From the NCBI GenBank assembly GCA_002803225.1, contig NXFV01000378.1, forward strand, positions 1 to 43,881: a DNA stretch of 43,881 bases. Reading direction: 5' to 3'. The position numbers and the translations under genes are program-made. Position 1 is the first letter of the stretch. Every line of letters starts with the position of its first letter. Shown here piece after piece: positions 1 to 10,868 of this stretch. The DNA comes from Gamarada debralockiae. Its lineage: Eukaryota; Ascomycota; Leotiomycetes; Helotiales; Hyphodiscaceae. A model generated the notes under the pieces. That model worked only from the letters and a program-made list of their open reading frames with translations. It did not search any database and was not told where the DNA came from.

Positions 1-378
1 TGGCCCTCGAGCGTCTGCAAGCACTCGCCACTGCTCGCATCCCAGATCTTGACCGTCCGGTCATACGACGCCGACGCGAGCCGGGTTGAGTCGTGTGAGA
101 AGGCTACTGACGAGACCAGATCGCTGTGGCCCTCGAGCGTCTGCAAGTACTCGCCACTGCTCGTATCCCAGATCTTGACCGTCTGGTCGTACGACGCCGA
201 CGCGAGCCGGGTTGAGTCGTGTGAGAAGGCTACTGACGAGACCAGATGGCTGTGGCCCTCGAGCGTCTGCAAGTACTCGCCACTGCTCGTATCCCAGATC
301 TTGACCGTCTGGTCGTGCGACGCCGACGCGAGCCGGGTTGAGTCGTGTGAGAAGGCTACTGACGAGACCGGATCGCTG
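1..378 (-). repeat. Three 126-bp tandem WD40-coding repeats
   Basis: Units start at 1, 127 and 253, and a fourth boundary follows at 379. Each 126-bp unit encodes one 42-residue WD40 repeat on the minus strand, with the pattern SSVAFSHDSTRLASASYD, then TVKIWD, then SSGE.LQTLEGH. The copies differ at only a few codons: Ser-Asp against Ser-His after LEGH, Tyr-Asp-Arg or Tyr-Asp-Gln against His-Asp-Gln before TVKIWD, Ala or Thr after KIWD, and Cys or Tyr before LQTLEGH. The array continues beyond the left edge, so its copy number is unknown. Confidence 0.93.
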
Positions 379-614
379 TGGCCCTCGAGCGTCTGCAGGC
401 AGGCATTCCAATTGTCTTCTGCAGCCGGCTTTATCGTGATCTACTTCGGCTCTTCCTCCTTGAAAAGACCCCTTATCAGGCTACAGGCTAGACTGAACAC
501 GAGTGCAGACGTGTATGCCTGAAGAGGACTCTGCTCCATTGCCCGCTTGAAATGCATAATAAATCGGCGGGCATTATGAACAAGACCAAGCAATGCAGAT
601 GAATCTTGTCGAGT

Positions 615-665
615 CTAGGATATGTTAGTATATACTATACGGAGCATTACTGATATAAGGATTAC
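615..665 (-). other. Intron between NACHT-side helical region and WD40 domain
   Basis: On the minus strand the segment begins GTAATCC, contains TATACTAAC as branch site and ends ATCCTAG. It is 51 nt, a multiple of three, so the frame is the same on both sides (..KLEALLQ joins ..TRQDSSALLGLV). Removing it deletes a TAG that would otherwise interrupt the frame, so this stop need not be a disabling mutation. Confidence 0.7.
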
Positions 666-2900
666 CTGGAGAAGAGCCTCGAGTTTCGTCATCGAAACTA
701 CACCGTCCGATATGCCTCTACAGAGGCTTAGAGCCTCAAGCCAGTAAAGGTATTTCTTTCTCATGAATATCTCTACAGTGCCGCCCTCTCTTAGGTCGAT
801 CTTGTGCTCGGTACGAGACTTGGAATTCCATGCACAGAGGTGATCAACCCAGTAGATACACGAGTAGCGTGACGCCGCTAATGTGTCTGGGTCTGGCTAG
901 TTGACCTGCTCGATAGGGTATCCGGGTGCACGTAGGTTATAAATATCTCGTCGTAGCGTCTTGCGCATGATTTGGAGCGATCTTGAGAGGAAAGTGTAGT
1001 AGGTCTCTTCCTCTCCTGATAGAAAGATCTCATCGAATGCCTGTGCAAGTAAATAATCCTTCGCGGACTAGTGTACAAAGTAGACGGTGTCCTCTCGAAC
1101 AGTAAGCAACGAACCACATAAGTTAACAATCTCCTGTAGCGATATTAGATCGTCGGACATATCCTCGAGCGTTTCGACCACAGATATTAGTTCTTTTAGC
1201 GTAAGAGGTCGGTAGGCGAGCGACATCGTAGCAAGTATCCGCCTACAGAGGTTAGCATCATCAGAGTTGCATACTTGCTCTACTATTTGCCCGTACAGAG
1301 GATCAAGTCCAGGTGGGAAAGCAGTGAGCTTCGTAAAGGTTTTCTATTGTGGGATCTTTCTGAGGTTTTGACAGACTAAAGCTACCCATAGAAAGGTGTT
1401 ATCCGCATTTGAGGAGAGATAGTCGAGCATAGCATCTCGAGTTTCGTCGTTGTAGCTCTTTTACTGCATTAGCTAAAGCACTTTATATTAGATGAAAATT
1501 TTGACGGCCGTTGAAACAGAATCCACATTTAGTTCAAGGCTGAGATTCCGCCCGGCATTCTTTAGCCGTTCGTCGATATTCGGCCAGTTACGGCTCGAGA
1601 CCATTAACTTGATATAAGAAGATATAGACGACTGGACGATGAAGTTCAGAAGCTTCGGCAGGTCTGTGACGCATTCGTCGAGCGCATCGATAATTAAGTA
1701 CGTTTTGTTCAAGTTCGGGTCTTGGAGTATATCCATGAAGATCTCGACTAAGGCGACCCAGGTATTCACATCGTCAAAGAGTCCTTTGCCGGCGCGATCA
1801 TACCTCTTCCGTATATGCGAGATAAGTGATGGCCACTGCCAGATAAGCGTATATATAAGACCTCGTAACACAGCCGTAGCGTTGTTGATTCGGGAGTCAG
1901 TGGCCTAGCAGAAGAAGTACGACAGAAGAGCTGTCGTGCCTATTGACTTATCTAACTCATTGATAATACCACAAAGCAGCATCGTCTTTCCCTTACTAGG
2001 ATCGCCCTTAATCCAGAGCAGCCGGCTCTTATCGTTGCGCCATCGCTGGAAATCGGAGTTGTCGAGGACCCAGCAGTACGAGTCCTTCAGCAAGCCGCCC
2101 TTAGTATCCTTAATACGCTTCTTATTATCGCGGGGATCAGTAGAGCGTAAGTCTTAAAGGCATTTATTCAGCTCGTAGATCTCCTCCTCGAGCCGTTTAA
2201 ACGCACTTGTCAACCCTTCGCCGTAGCGAAGAGGTATTTCGACGTCGAAAATACCAAGCAGCGAGTACGCCTTATCTTCTTCGACCTTTGTTTGGCGGTA
2301 TTATATCCAAGAAAATCGCACTTTATCGCTGAATTATAATAAACGGGCTCCTTGAAGCGCTGACTTAGGAACTCCCGTTACCTCGTGAATTTGTTATTTT
2401 AGGGAGCAGTTATCACCAAGTCGCTTGCCTTCTTTAGAGAAGAATTCGACTAACTAAGGGGCAAGAAGCTCTTGGAGCGTCCAACTACGGGTGAACCACT
2501 TGCTTGCCTGAAAAGCTAATTCCCAAGTAGACCAGTCGCTTGCTTCCCGCTAAGTTATTAAAACATCCGATAGATAGACGTAGCATCGAGTCGCGTTGCG
2601 ATAGAAGCGAAACATTGAGTTGATAGCCTTCTGTTCTTCAGCCTTATTTGATTTGTCGATATAGCAGGTATCGACCCAAACGTATTGCAAGCCGTAGAGT
2701 TTCGCCTGTTGTCCGCAGAATCGAATCTTGTTATAGCCAGTCTTACTCTTACTAGTGCCATGCATTAAATCTTCAAAGGTAACTTCTTGACCCTTATTCC
2801 AAGTGTATGAAAGTATCGCGTAGGGAGGGATTGGATCGTCGCCGACCAAGTCCTTAGTGAGTCCGTATTCGCCATTATCGCTACAGAACAAAAGACGCAT

Positions 2901-5346
2901 TGTTTCGTATGGAGTTTGACTCTAATGTTGCGGTTTGGGTAGTGAGATACGAGTGCAAGCTGTTTAGGTTAGCAAGCATACAGGCCAAGTGAGAATACAG
3001 GATTATACCTAGGAGATTGGATCTGGAAGCAACGTAGATCAAACAAGAGAAGAAGCCTTCGCTCTGGGTATAAGGGGAAACGTTGGCGTCTAGATTATGG
3101 CGCAGTATGGCGCAGGGAGCCCAAGGGCACGCTGATATGACAGGGAGGGTGGCCGACCCGTTCTGGCTAATTCTCTAGAGTTGAGTTGGCATGGCCAAGG
3201 TTAAGTTGAATGGCAAGGCCGCGGGGCGCCAAGACTCTACACAGCCACAGGCTATCAACGATCACGTGCTGCTATCTAGGACATACGGGGCTAACTTAGT
3301 GATCGTTTCGGTTGGAGGGCATAATAAATTTTACCGAGATTACCGTAACCACCACGTAACTGACCAGGATTCTTGCTCGCTTGATTAGAGGAGGTATCAG
3401 CCCATGTGGCGACGTCGTATGACAGGGTACGCCTTGGCCGCCACAAAAGTAGCAATAGCATTTTCGTGGTATTATAGAACCTGGATATCCATATTTAATC
3501 GTTTCATGTGTTTAAATAGTGAAAAAACTTAATGGTAGTACTACAAGTAGAGGGGTCCTATTCTAGGGTAAAAGGAGGCTCTCCGTAAATTTAAGGGGAC
3601 GGCGACGACACGAGAATTTTTTTCGGAAGTAATGGGTTAGGAGTGTTCGGGGGAGGTATATAATGCACTGAAATGAAAATTAATAGAAATTTTAACGAGT
3701 TCACAGATTTTGAGTCACTTGAACTTGAAGTACCTACGTTTTGTTTCGTTACGGGGTGCGTTTCGGCACGCAGGGACAGACGTTACATATACAATCTCAA
3801 ACTCACTGTCCGTCCACATTTTAGTTGGCCATTAATTCTACTTTAAAGTTCTTTCCCCAAAAAGAAACTCTGGTCTTCAAAATGTCGGTCGAATTTCATC
3901 CTTCGCCCAGAAATCCAGCCAGAAAAAGCTCACGCTGTGAGGTGCGGCAGCTCACACCTGAGTACTTCTTGTGGGTAACCTCCACCGTGTGCCACAGTAG
4001 CATGTTTCACATACGGGTCTAGCCGATCGCCTACCCAGAAGATAAATTTAAGCGTGTGTGCACGTTGACTTCCATGATGTAGATATCTCGTCAACCATGA
4101 AATCAACTCCGGAATGTCTTCCGGAATCTTCGATCTTGAGCACAAGTACAAGAGGCTAGAGTCCCGCTGCCACAGGGGGATAGTTGTATTAGGACGAGAA
4201 CGACCTTGATACAGATGGCCCCAGGCTTTTGGAGCTGATGGACTTCCCGCTCCGTTCCGTGGCACTGGCGTATATTAGGATTAATGAGTTGGAGTTGCCA
4301 AAGATGATGCCCATGATCGAGACGCTTCCCCTTTTTGCCACTATGTACCATGAGCTGGAGGCCATCTATTCATGTGATCCAGAGTCGTGGAAGCCAAAAG
4401 GACCTAAGGAAATGTTGATAAGAAATGCGATATCGATGAGGGTAGATTATGACTGATGAAGAAGCTTGCGCAGTGGCTCATAAGACAAGCTGCGGAGGAT
4501 GTGTTCAGATTGAGTGTGCGCATGATGACGTCATCCACGTTTGGCTGCATCCTCCTGAACCATTTAGTACTGAGTTGCCGGGAAAGTTTGATATAGCCGT
4601 TTACACGCAGGAGGATCAAGAAGGGAGGACTATTACTCTTTTCGGGAAGGGAGGCGAGTTATAACTAAAATCTATGTCACACTGGTAAGCTTTGTCCGGC
4701 ACAATCTCCACTTGTCCACTTGAAAGAGCAGGGCTAACACAACACTTTTCTAATAGTGCCAGCAAAAAATGGGCAGTAATGGAACGGCTGTTCCAAGTGT
4801 AGGTGCGTTAGGATAGGGAGAGTGACATCTCGGGAGCATAATTGAGAGAAATACGGGGAATTGGATTGCTTATTTAGGTAATACCAATCGTGCTCAACGG
4901 TGCTGAGGACAATCGAACCTTGTCACCATTGCTCCGGTCTCTTCAATCGCTTTCAGTAATGACTATGCCTAAGCTTCGGAGTTTCGAATGGACTTTTTCG
5001 AGTCCCAAGATATTATGTACCTGGTGAGTTTGCCAAGTGCCCACCACCTGCCGAATCGGGAAACTCACGCTGACGACACCCTCCTTCGCAAGAAGGTTAA
5101 ACCTCACGACTACCCCTCCAGTTCGACGACGACTTCAACGGCATCTTTTTGAAAGTAAAAAGATGGAGTTCGGATGGCACTAAAACCTTAAGCAAGATAT
5201 CATTAAGCATTTATCCATTTCTCACTTGCGATAGACTCACCACAAACTCGCAAAGTGATGCCCAATTTGAGTCAATTATGAGATAAAACCCTCAACAAGT
5301 CCCCGAGGACACGGAGGAAGCTGAAATATCTCTCGGTTCAACCACC
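2901..5346. other. No assignable gene; small open frames of unknown meaning
   Basis: The part from 2901 to about 3820 is AT-rich towards its end and holds nothing I recognise. Between about 4130 and 4664 two overlapping plus-strand frames (4229-4456 and 4449-4664) have fairly protein-like composition, for example MDFPLRSVALAYIRINEL and DDVIHVWLHPPEPF. They shift frame at about 4450, as in a decayed gene. An opposite-strand frame (4265-3930) is similar in length. I cannot name a family for any of these. From 4665 to 5346 I see only non-coding sequence, presumably including the old promoter of the DUF885 pseudogene. Confidence 0.5.
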
Positions 5347-7184
5347 ATGGCTACTAATTCTTTGGATGAACCTGTCGGCCAAAACTCCGAAGACATGCGC
5401 CAACGGATTAGGCGGGTTCGCGTGGGCCTCACAGACATTAAGAAATTTTATAATATCAACATTTCTCACAATATGAAAGCCCGACCTCGGGAATACTATG
5501 TTCAGACAGCTGGCAGAGCTACAGACGTTGAGCTTCAGCACTCTGGACCAGCAGAGCAAGGTCGACTACTTCCTGCTTAGGAATTTCATCAAGGAGATAT
5601 CTATGGCAGCTTGATCTCGATGAAGGAGAGAACAATAAAAAAAAGTTCCTACTCCTACTTAGGCCCAGAATCATATTGTTGTGTCAAAAATGACAGGAAA
5701 TGGAGCCCATGGAAGCAAAGACCATGGCAAAGTACGTTCATAAGATTGGAAAACAGATTGAGGGTATCATGAAAAACGTCAAGGGCGATGAAGTGAAACT
5801 GGACAAGCTGAGTGTCAGTGAGCTGTATTTTGGTGGCGAAATATAGTGGCATTTCTAGACCTAGCTGATATCTAAGGAGCTGAAATACAAAGAGGGGCAG
5901 AGCTCTCTTATATCACAAAAGAGGGGAAAATACAAGCTACACCTGATTAGGCAGTTCCAACCAACACTGAGTGCTCTCCGGGCGGCGAAGACGGTAGATG
6001 CTCTGCATTCTCACCTAGAGAAGCGATTTAGATTGTTCGAAGGATATGATCCGGTGTTCACGTGGTGGGTTCCGGAGCCATACGCCCATGTCGATAGAAA
6101 ATTGGACGAGTTTGCCCAAGTCATCCGGAGAGACCTTGTTGGCATCAAGCCGGGCGATAACGATTCGATTGTTGGGACCCAATTGGATTGAAGAGACTTC
6201 AGGCCGATTTGAAAGCAGAGATGATTCCCTAGACGCCAGAAGAACTGATTCGCATAGGGGAAACTCGGTATGAATGGTGCGAGAAGGAGATGAAGAAGGC
6301 TTCACAGGAGTTAGGATATGCCGATGATTGGCAGGCAGCACTGGAGTGCGTGAAAGATCTTTACGTTGAACCCGGCAAGCAACCTCAGCTCACCCACAAT
6401 CTCGCCGTCGAAGCAGTCGACCACGTCAATCAGAAGGATCTGGTTGCCATACCAGAACTCTGTGAGGAAACTTGGCGTATGTTCATGATGCGTCCTGCAC
6501 GCCAAAAGGTGAACCCGTGCTTCCTTGGTGGTGACTTGATCCTAGTCACCTATCCGACCGATACCATGGACCTTGAAGCAAATTGATGAGCATGAGTGGA
6601 AACAACATCCATTTTGCTAGGTCCACAGTGTTCAATGAGCTGGTACCGGGCACCATCTCTAATTATTCACGAACGCTCGCCATCGACCATATCGTAGCAT
6701 ATTTGGTACGCCGTTCTGGATCGATGGGTGGTTTTCTATTGGGATGTGATTCTCTGGGACAAGGATTCCCAAAGTCTCCCGAAAATCGGATTGGAATGTT
6801 GTTTTGCCGAATGCATCGATGTGCTCGTATCATTTTCTCCTTGAAATCCCATCTCAGCCTTATGGCCCCTCAGGAATGCATCGATTTGTTGGTGGACAAG
6901 GTGGGTCACGAATATTCGACGGCGGAAGGTGAAGTTCGGCGATCATTCAATGGTAACTATATGCCGCTATACCAGGCTGGATATATGCTGGGAGGATTAC
7001 AGCTCTACTCTCTTCAACACGAGCTGGTAGTGAAGGGCAAGATAACGGAGAAGCAGTTCCATGATCGTATATTGCAGGAGAACGAGATGCCAATCGAACT
7101 TCTGCGGACGTTGATAGAGACAAGCCGTTGGTTGCTGATTTCAAGGCAAGCTGGAGGTTTTATTTTGCCGGAATAGCCTGTTAA
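5347..7184 (+). pseudogene. DUF885-family protein, frameshifted pseudogene
   Basis: Fragments in changing frames line up with one DUF885 protein of about 600 residues. Starting from the ATG at 5347 they are DIKKFYNINIS, then LDQQSKVDYFLLRNF (5540 onward), IGKQIEGIMKNVKGDEVKL (about 5740), GYDPVFTWWVPEPYAHVDRK (6040), PEELIRIGETRYEWCEKEM (6230), DDWQAALECVKDLYVEPGKQ, NNIHFARSTVFNELVPGHHL (6600), FPKSPENRIGMLF, RCARIIFSLKSHL and PLYQAGYMLGGLQL. Frame changes lie near 5508, 5605, 6190, 6583, 6650, 6750 and 7115. In-frame stops include a TAG at 6230 and a TAA just after GHHL. The family motif HExxPGHH, metallopeptidase-like in appearance, reads NELVPGHH, so its first His is also lost. The start context (accaccATGG) is good. 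I infer a long-dead gene. The native substrate of these fungal proteins is not known to me. Confidence 0.8.
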
Positions 7185-9633
7185 ATGAAGTTGCTAAGGT
7201 CGGTGTGCATTGATAACAAAATTGAATATGTGTTGAGTAGAATTCTTTGCATGGCCGTGAAGCTAAAACTTGGTCGAAACGTTTTAAAAATCTGTTATCT
7301 CCCAATCAAGAGTTCCCGCAATAGTCAATGGTTCTTGGTTCCCAAAATGTGCATTGACAGATGGTGGCTTCATCTCTAGTGGGACAGGAAGATTTGGGGC
7401 TGGGAAATTATAGAATTTACCTCTTTAAAACGATTACCTTTAAGCTATTAGTTGTTGCATTGACAGCATAAGATCCGCCTTTTGTAGATCAGTGGTCCAC
7501 AACCTTGTGGTCACTCATGTCCCAGGTCAAGCCATTCCCAAGTTCACAGTGTCACCTGCAGTCACTGATTCAACATTGGCAACACACTTTCTTAGCAAAC
7601 GATAAAAGTCTCTACGGTTCTCCAAAGGCACCTACCACAGTCATAAGAGTATTCCCGTCATTTTCCAAAATGTTGCCCACCCTTAAAAAAGTTCAGACTA
7701 CTGTACCATCTAAGGAATATTTCACAGTAACAACTCCACCCCAACCTTTCTCAGTCCAAACCTCTAGTCTCCGCATCCTTATTTATAACAGAAAGGTGGC
7801 ATTTCTTACATCGAATCTAGAATACCCAGGACAATCTGACAGCCACCAAAACCGCATTTAGCATCTGAAACCCGGACCTTCTTGGAGCCACACCTTCCGC
7901 ACTGAAATCCTCCCACTCCCCATGGATTACCCCATGTCGTGTCATTATCTCCGCCAAAGTGGACTCCAAGTCCCAGAAGACTACTGAGCCCGGACGCCCA
8001 GCTCGACTGGTTTCCCTCGGGCATGTTTGATATCTGGAGTACAGACGGATTTGAGGAGGGTTTTAATAATCCGCAGTGCTGTGACGTTTGAGAAAGATTC
8101 AGACTTGCCTGGAAGTAGAGAAAAGTATTTTATTTTAGATTTACAAAGAAAGAGAGCTGTAACTTATAATAGGTAACTTTTGGGTTGTACGGCGGGTGCG
8201 TGAATAGCGTCCTAAAGACGACTTTAGGGGGCATGTCTTCTGAATGGATAGGCTCTTGAGCCACTTGGAAGGGTGATATGAGTCAAACAGATGGAGTTGC
8301 TTTTTTATTTGAATCAATACAATAACCACAGCCTCACAGTAGGCTAGGCGCAGATGATCAAACCCTGTTTTAAAGTCCTCCGAATTGATTTACAGGGGCT
8401 TCAGACCATAAAGCCTTGCAGACCACTTCAAGATCCTTTCTTATCATATGGAGGACTCAAAGAGTGCGCTATCCATACTCTCCGGACTCCACTAGCACCG
8501 TGCACCTTCGACAACTTGGTCAGCAGTTTCAAGTGAATCGTTTACCACAAGATATGAACTACCCTCCTGACCTTTGTTTATCTTCATGCCCCACCGATAT
8601 CTGGGGCAAAAAGCATACCAATGACCACGACATCGAGGTCCGCATGTGAATTATCTACTCTCCAGATTTCGTTTATGGAACTGTGAAGCTCTTCGAACTC
8701 CTGGTAGGTAGGCATGGTGTACAACATGCGTGTTTTAATAGTTCAAAAGTGATTGGTAATTGGAAGCCGTAAGATGCAAATCAAAGAATTTTAGAGTCAA
8801 GTCATAGTACGCGGCCAGCGACCAGCTCCCTCTGTCTCTCTCGGGACCGAACAAAGCACTAGCGGGAAAGGGAAGAACGACGCTAGCCCAACTGGCCACC
8901 TATGTGAGAGATCAAGGGAAAGCAAAACAATATCTGTACGACGTAGGGCTATGACAAAGTCCGTGTTTGAAAGGCGTCTTTGGGTAGAAAGTTCGGGTTG
9001 GAGGAGTAGGTTTACACTGGTGCCCACAGCCGGCTCCTCGCCATGCCACACGCCCACCTCGAACTCTCTATAACAGGGCTGGAAAGTCGTGTTAGCTTCC
9101 GTTTGAGATTCCCTATTATTTTTTCTACCTATTATGAGAGATGTATCGGAGAAGATGAACCGCAGTGGCATTCCAAGTGCCGCCTCGGCTTTTGTTGTCA
9201 AGATACGAGTGTGCTAGTGCCTTGTAGGCTTACGTTGCACATCCTCTTCAAGCTTAAATGATCATCGCCCGCAAAAGTTGACTTGAAATAATTGTGGATG
9301 TTCTGAGCCCCTTGAAAGTGACCAAGGAGATTCATTTGAAAGTTCTCCCTTCCGATTCGCTATCACCATGGGCTTCTGATTCAATCGCTGTCAAGTTCCG
9401 CGGATATACCTTCGAATTGCAACTGCCACATTGCCTACTACAGTACTCTGTGCTGATATTAATACTGAAAGCTGGGCATATTGTCAAAAGGAAGCTTGCG
9501 TGGCCTTGGGACCCTGTATAACCGGCCACGACATGAATTAGAAGGTCTTGGCGTTGTGAGAATTTGGTACATATATAGCCTGAATTGGATGTGATTTCCA
9601 GCCACTTCTGTCTCAGAGTGACAGTTCCTAAAT
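7185..9633. other. 2.4 kb without a recognisable gene
   Basis: Several short open frames occur on both strands, but none shows a domain I recognise and none joins its neighbours by convincing introns. The one oddity is a minus-strand Cys/Gly-rich frame at 7806-8024, listed separately. The rest is likely non-coding or too decayed to read. Confidence 0.45.
7806..8024 (-). CDS. Small Cys/Gly-rich open frame, doubtful gene
   Basis: This 72-residue frame has a Gly/Trp-rich middle (GLGVHFGGDNDTTWGNPWG) followed by paired cysteines, CGRCGSKK, then DAKCGFGGC. That spacing would suit a small metal-binding or disulphide-linked module. The same frame stays open upstream to about 8110, where a CTTCCAG could be a splice acceptor, so it might be the last exon of a small gene. 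I recognise no family, and chance is a fair alternative. Confidence 0.2.
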   Translation of the reverse strand: MPEGNQSSWASGLSSLLGLGVHFGGDNDTTWGNPWGVGGFQCGRCGSKKVRVSDAKCGFGGCQIVLGILDSM

Positions 9634-10868
9634 ATGCCTTCAATTTCTTCTCTCGTTGTGTTGGCGTTGGCAAGTCTTGCCTCGCTGTCGGCCGCCCCTC
9701 TATGTCACGATCACAAGGCAGGAGCCGAAGAGCGTCAAGCTTTCATAGAACGAACTCCTCATCTCCAGAAAATGATGTGCGCCAGCGCTTCATTCTCGAG
9801 GTCATACGCAAAGGGCCATCGCACGTCGTCGGGGATTGACTGAGGATATGCGTAAGGTTGTGGAATCTCAACTGAAGGCATGGCGGTAGATCGATTCCAA
9901 CTTGTTCGTCACCACTTGATTGACGATACTAGGGAAATATTTCAGGTCGAGAGATCTTGCCGCGATGCTTGCGACTGATCGCAACCAAATTTCGTCGTAC
10001 AGCGATGTCAACTTCAACACACCTCAAGATTACTACTTTGGAGACGATTCTTCGTGTGTACTACAGCCAAATTCACTCTCCCAGGACCTTATTGTGAGTG
10101 TACCCGAAATACTCTCAAGGCGATATGTTCTAATCAAATCTTTAGATGCTGCTGGCGAGCTCATCCGCAAGAACAGAATCGGAAATTTAACTGGAGTGGA
10201 CATGATCATGGATCTGCAGTTGATTGACGTAGAATCTTGTGAGCCGGTGGAAAACAATATGTAGAATTCTGACAAGCAAATCAAACCGTGTGTACCGTCC
10301 CAATTGCATGTCCCACGATGCTAACGTTCGTTTTCAGGGCGTCTATAGTGGCACAGTAGGCAAATGTCAACGGAAACCCAAAACGATACGTCCAACTTGA
10401 ACAACACTGGGCTCCGCGCCATCTAGCCCACGGATTCTGACGGCATGGTTTAAAGTGGAGCTTCTATTCCTAGGCCATTACGCTCCCCGCGCCAAACATA
10501 CCCACATACTAGTCCCTTAGGGCGGACATATCCTCCCTAACAACACCTTTCACAGGAGAAAATGTCAGCCACGTTGGACAGATATTCTTTGATCAGCAAC
10601 TCATCTACGATGTCGACACCTACACAAAAAACCAAATGCCATCCTGCCGAACTTGCAAGACTACACGTTGGCGATAGAGGCGAGCGACACTGATCCTGTG
10701 GCTAATTATGCGTATGTTGGAGATGGCATCACTGATGGTCTTGTTGTGTGGATTACGGCTGGGATCAATACTTCTGCCATCTATGATGTGACCCCTGCGG
10801 CATTCTTGACTGCAGATGGTGGCGGCATAGTGACTGCGTCTAAAATGAGCGTCAGAGTCAGGCCTTGA
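9634..10868 (+). pseudogene. Secreted intradiol ring-cleavage dioxygenase, pseudogene
   Basis: The ATG at 9634 begins a clear signal peptide (MPSISSLVVLALASLASLSA). Downstream, pieces in different frames follow the order of fungal secreted intradiol dioxygenases: YYFGDDSSCVLQPNSL, GPYYAAGELIRKNRIGN, IDVESCEP, QANQTGVYSG, DTSNLNNTGLRAI, GHYAPRAKHTHI, VSHVGQIFFDQQLIYDV and DPVANYAYVGDGITDGLVVW. The GHY..R..HTH stretch near 10474 carries the Tyr/His iron-ligand region. Two introns are recognisable, 10094-10145 and 10288-10337. Damage includes a lost G before GPYY, TGG to TGA in VEFWQ (about 10269), a TAG after LRAI, and several indels from about 10365 to 10650. The family oxidises catechol-type aromatics outside the cell. 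This copy cannot make the enzyme. Confidence 0.8.

Larger units (their letters stand above)
1..2900 (-). pseudogene. HET-NACHT-WD40 (HET-E/HET-D-like NLR) gene, broken by nonsense codons, 3' end off the left edge
   Basis: Read from the ATG at 2900, one frame runs to position 1. An N-terminal HET domain comes first (AILSYTW, then VWVDTCYIDK, NATRCYVYLSDV and WELAFQASKWFTRSWTLQEL). A NACHT NTPase follows, with P-loop GDPSKGKTML near 2010 and Walker B LIIDALDE near 1680, and then nearly identical WD40 repeats. This is the HNWD layout of fungal heterokaryon-incompatibility receptors, in which the WD40 propeller senses a partner and the HET domain triggers cell death. In-frame TAA/TAG codons lie at 2550, 2454, 2394, 2334, 2301, 2154, 1905, 1488, 1473, 1461, 1344, 1068, 897 and 441 (lower coordinate of each). 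I see no frameshift. Most stops sit where the family has Gln, and those at 441 and 1344 where it has Trp. A 51-nt intron (665 to 615, branch TACTAAC) removes a further TAG. The P-loop reads GDPS where GDPG is usual. The gene is almost certainly non-functional, though the HET fragment and repeats remain open. Confidence 0.9.

Noticed and set aside
61..411. Minus-strand open frame across the WD40 repeats (PADARGPQ-type repeats)
   Set aside because: It is the wrong frame of the 126-bp repeats; the WD40 frame beside it gives the conserved TVKIWD and LQTLEGH motifs.
49..522. Plus-strand repetitive open frame
   Set aside because: An antisense shadow of the WD40 repeats, open only because the repeat unit is a multiple of three.
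4905..4930. GACAATCGAACCTTGTC, a B-box-like hairpin
   Set aside because: The stem pairs, but the loop register is wrong for a tRNA T-arm and no other tRNA arms are present.
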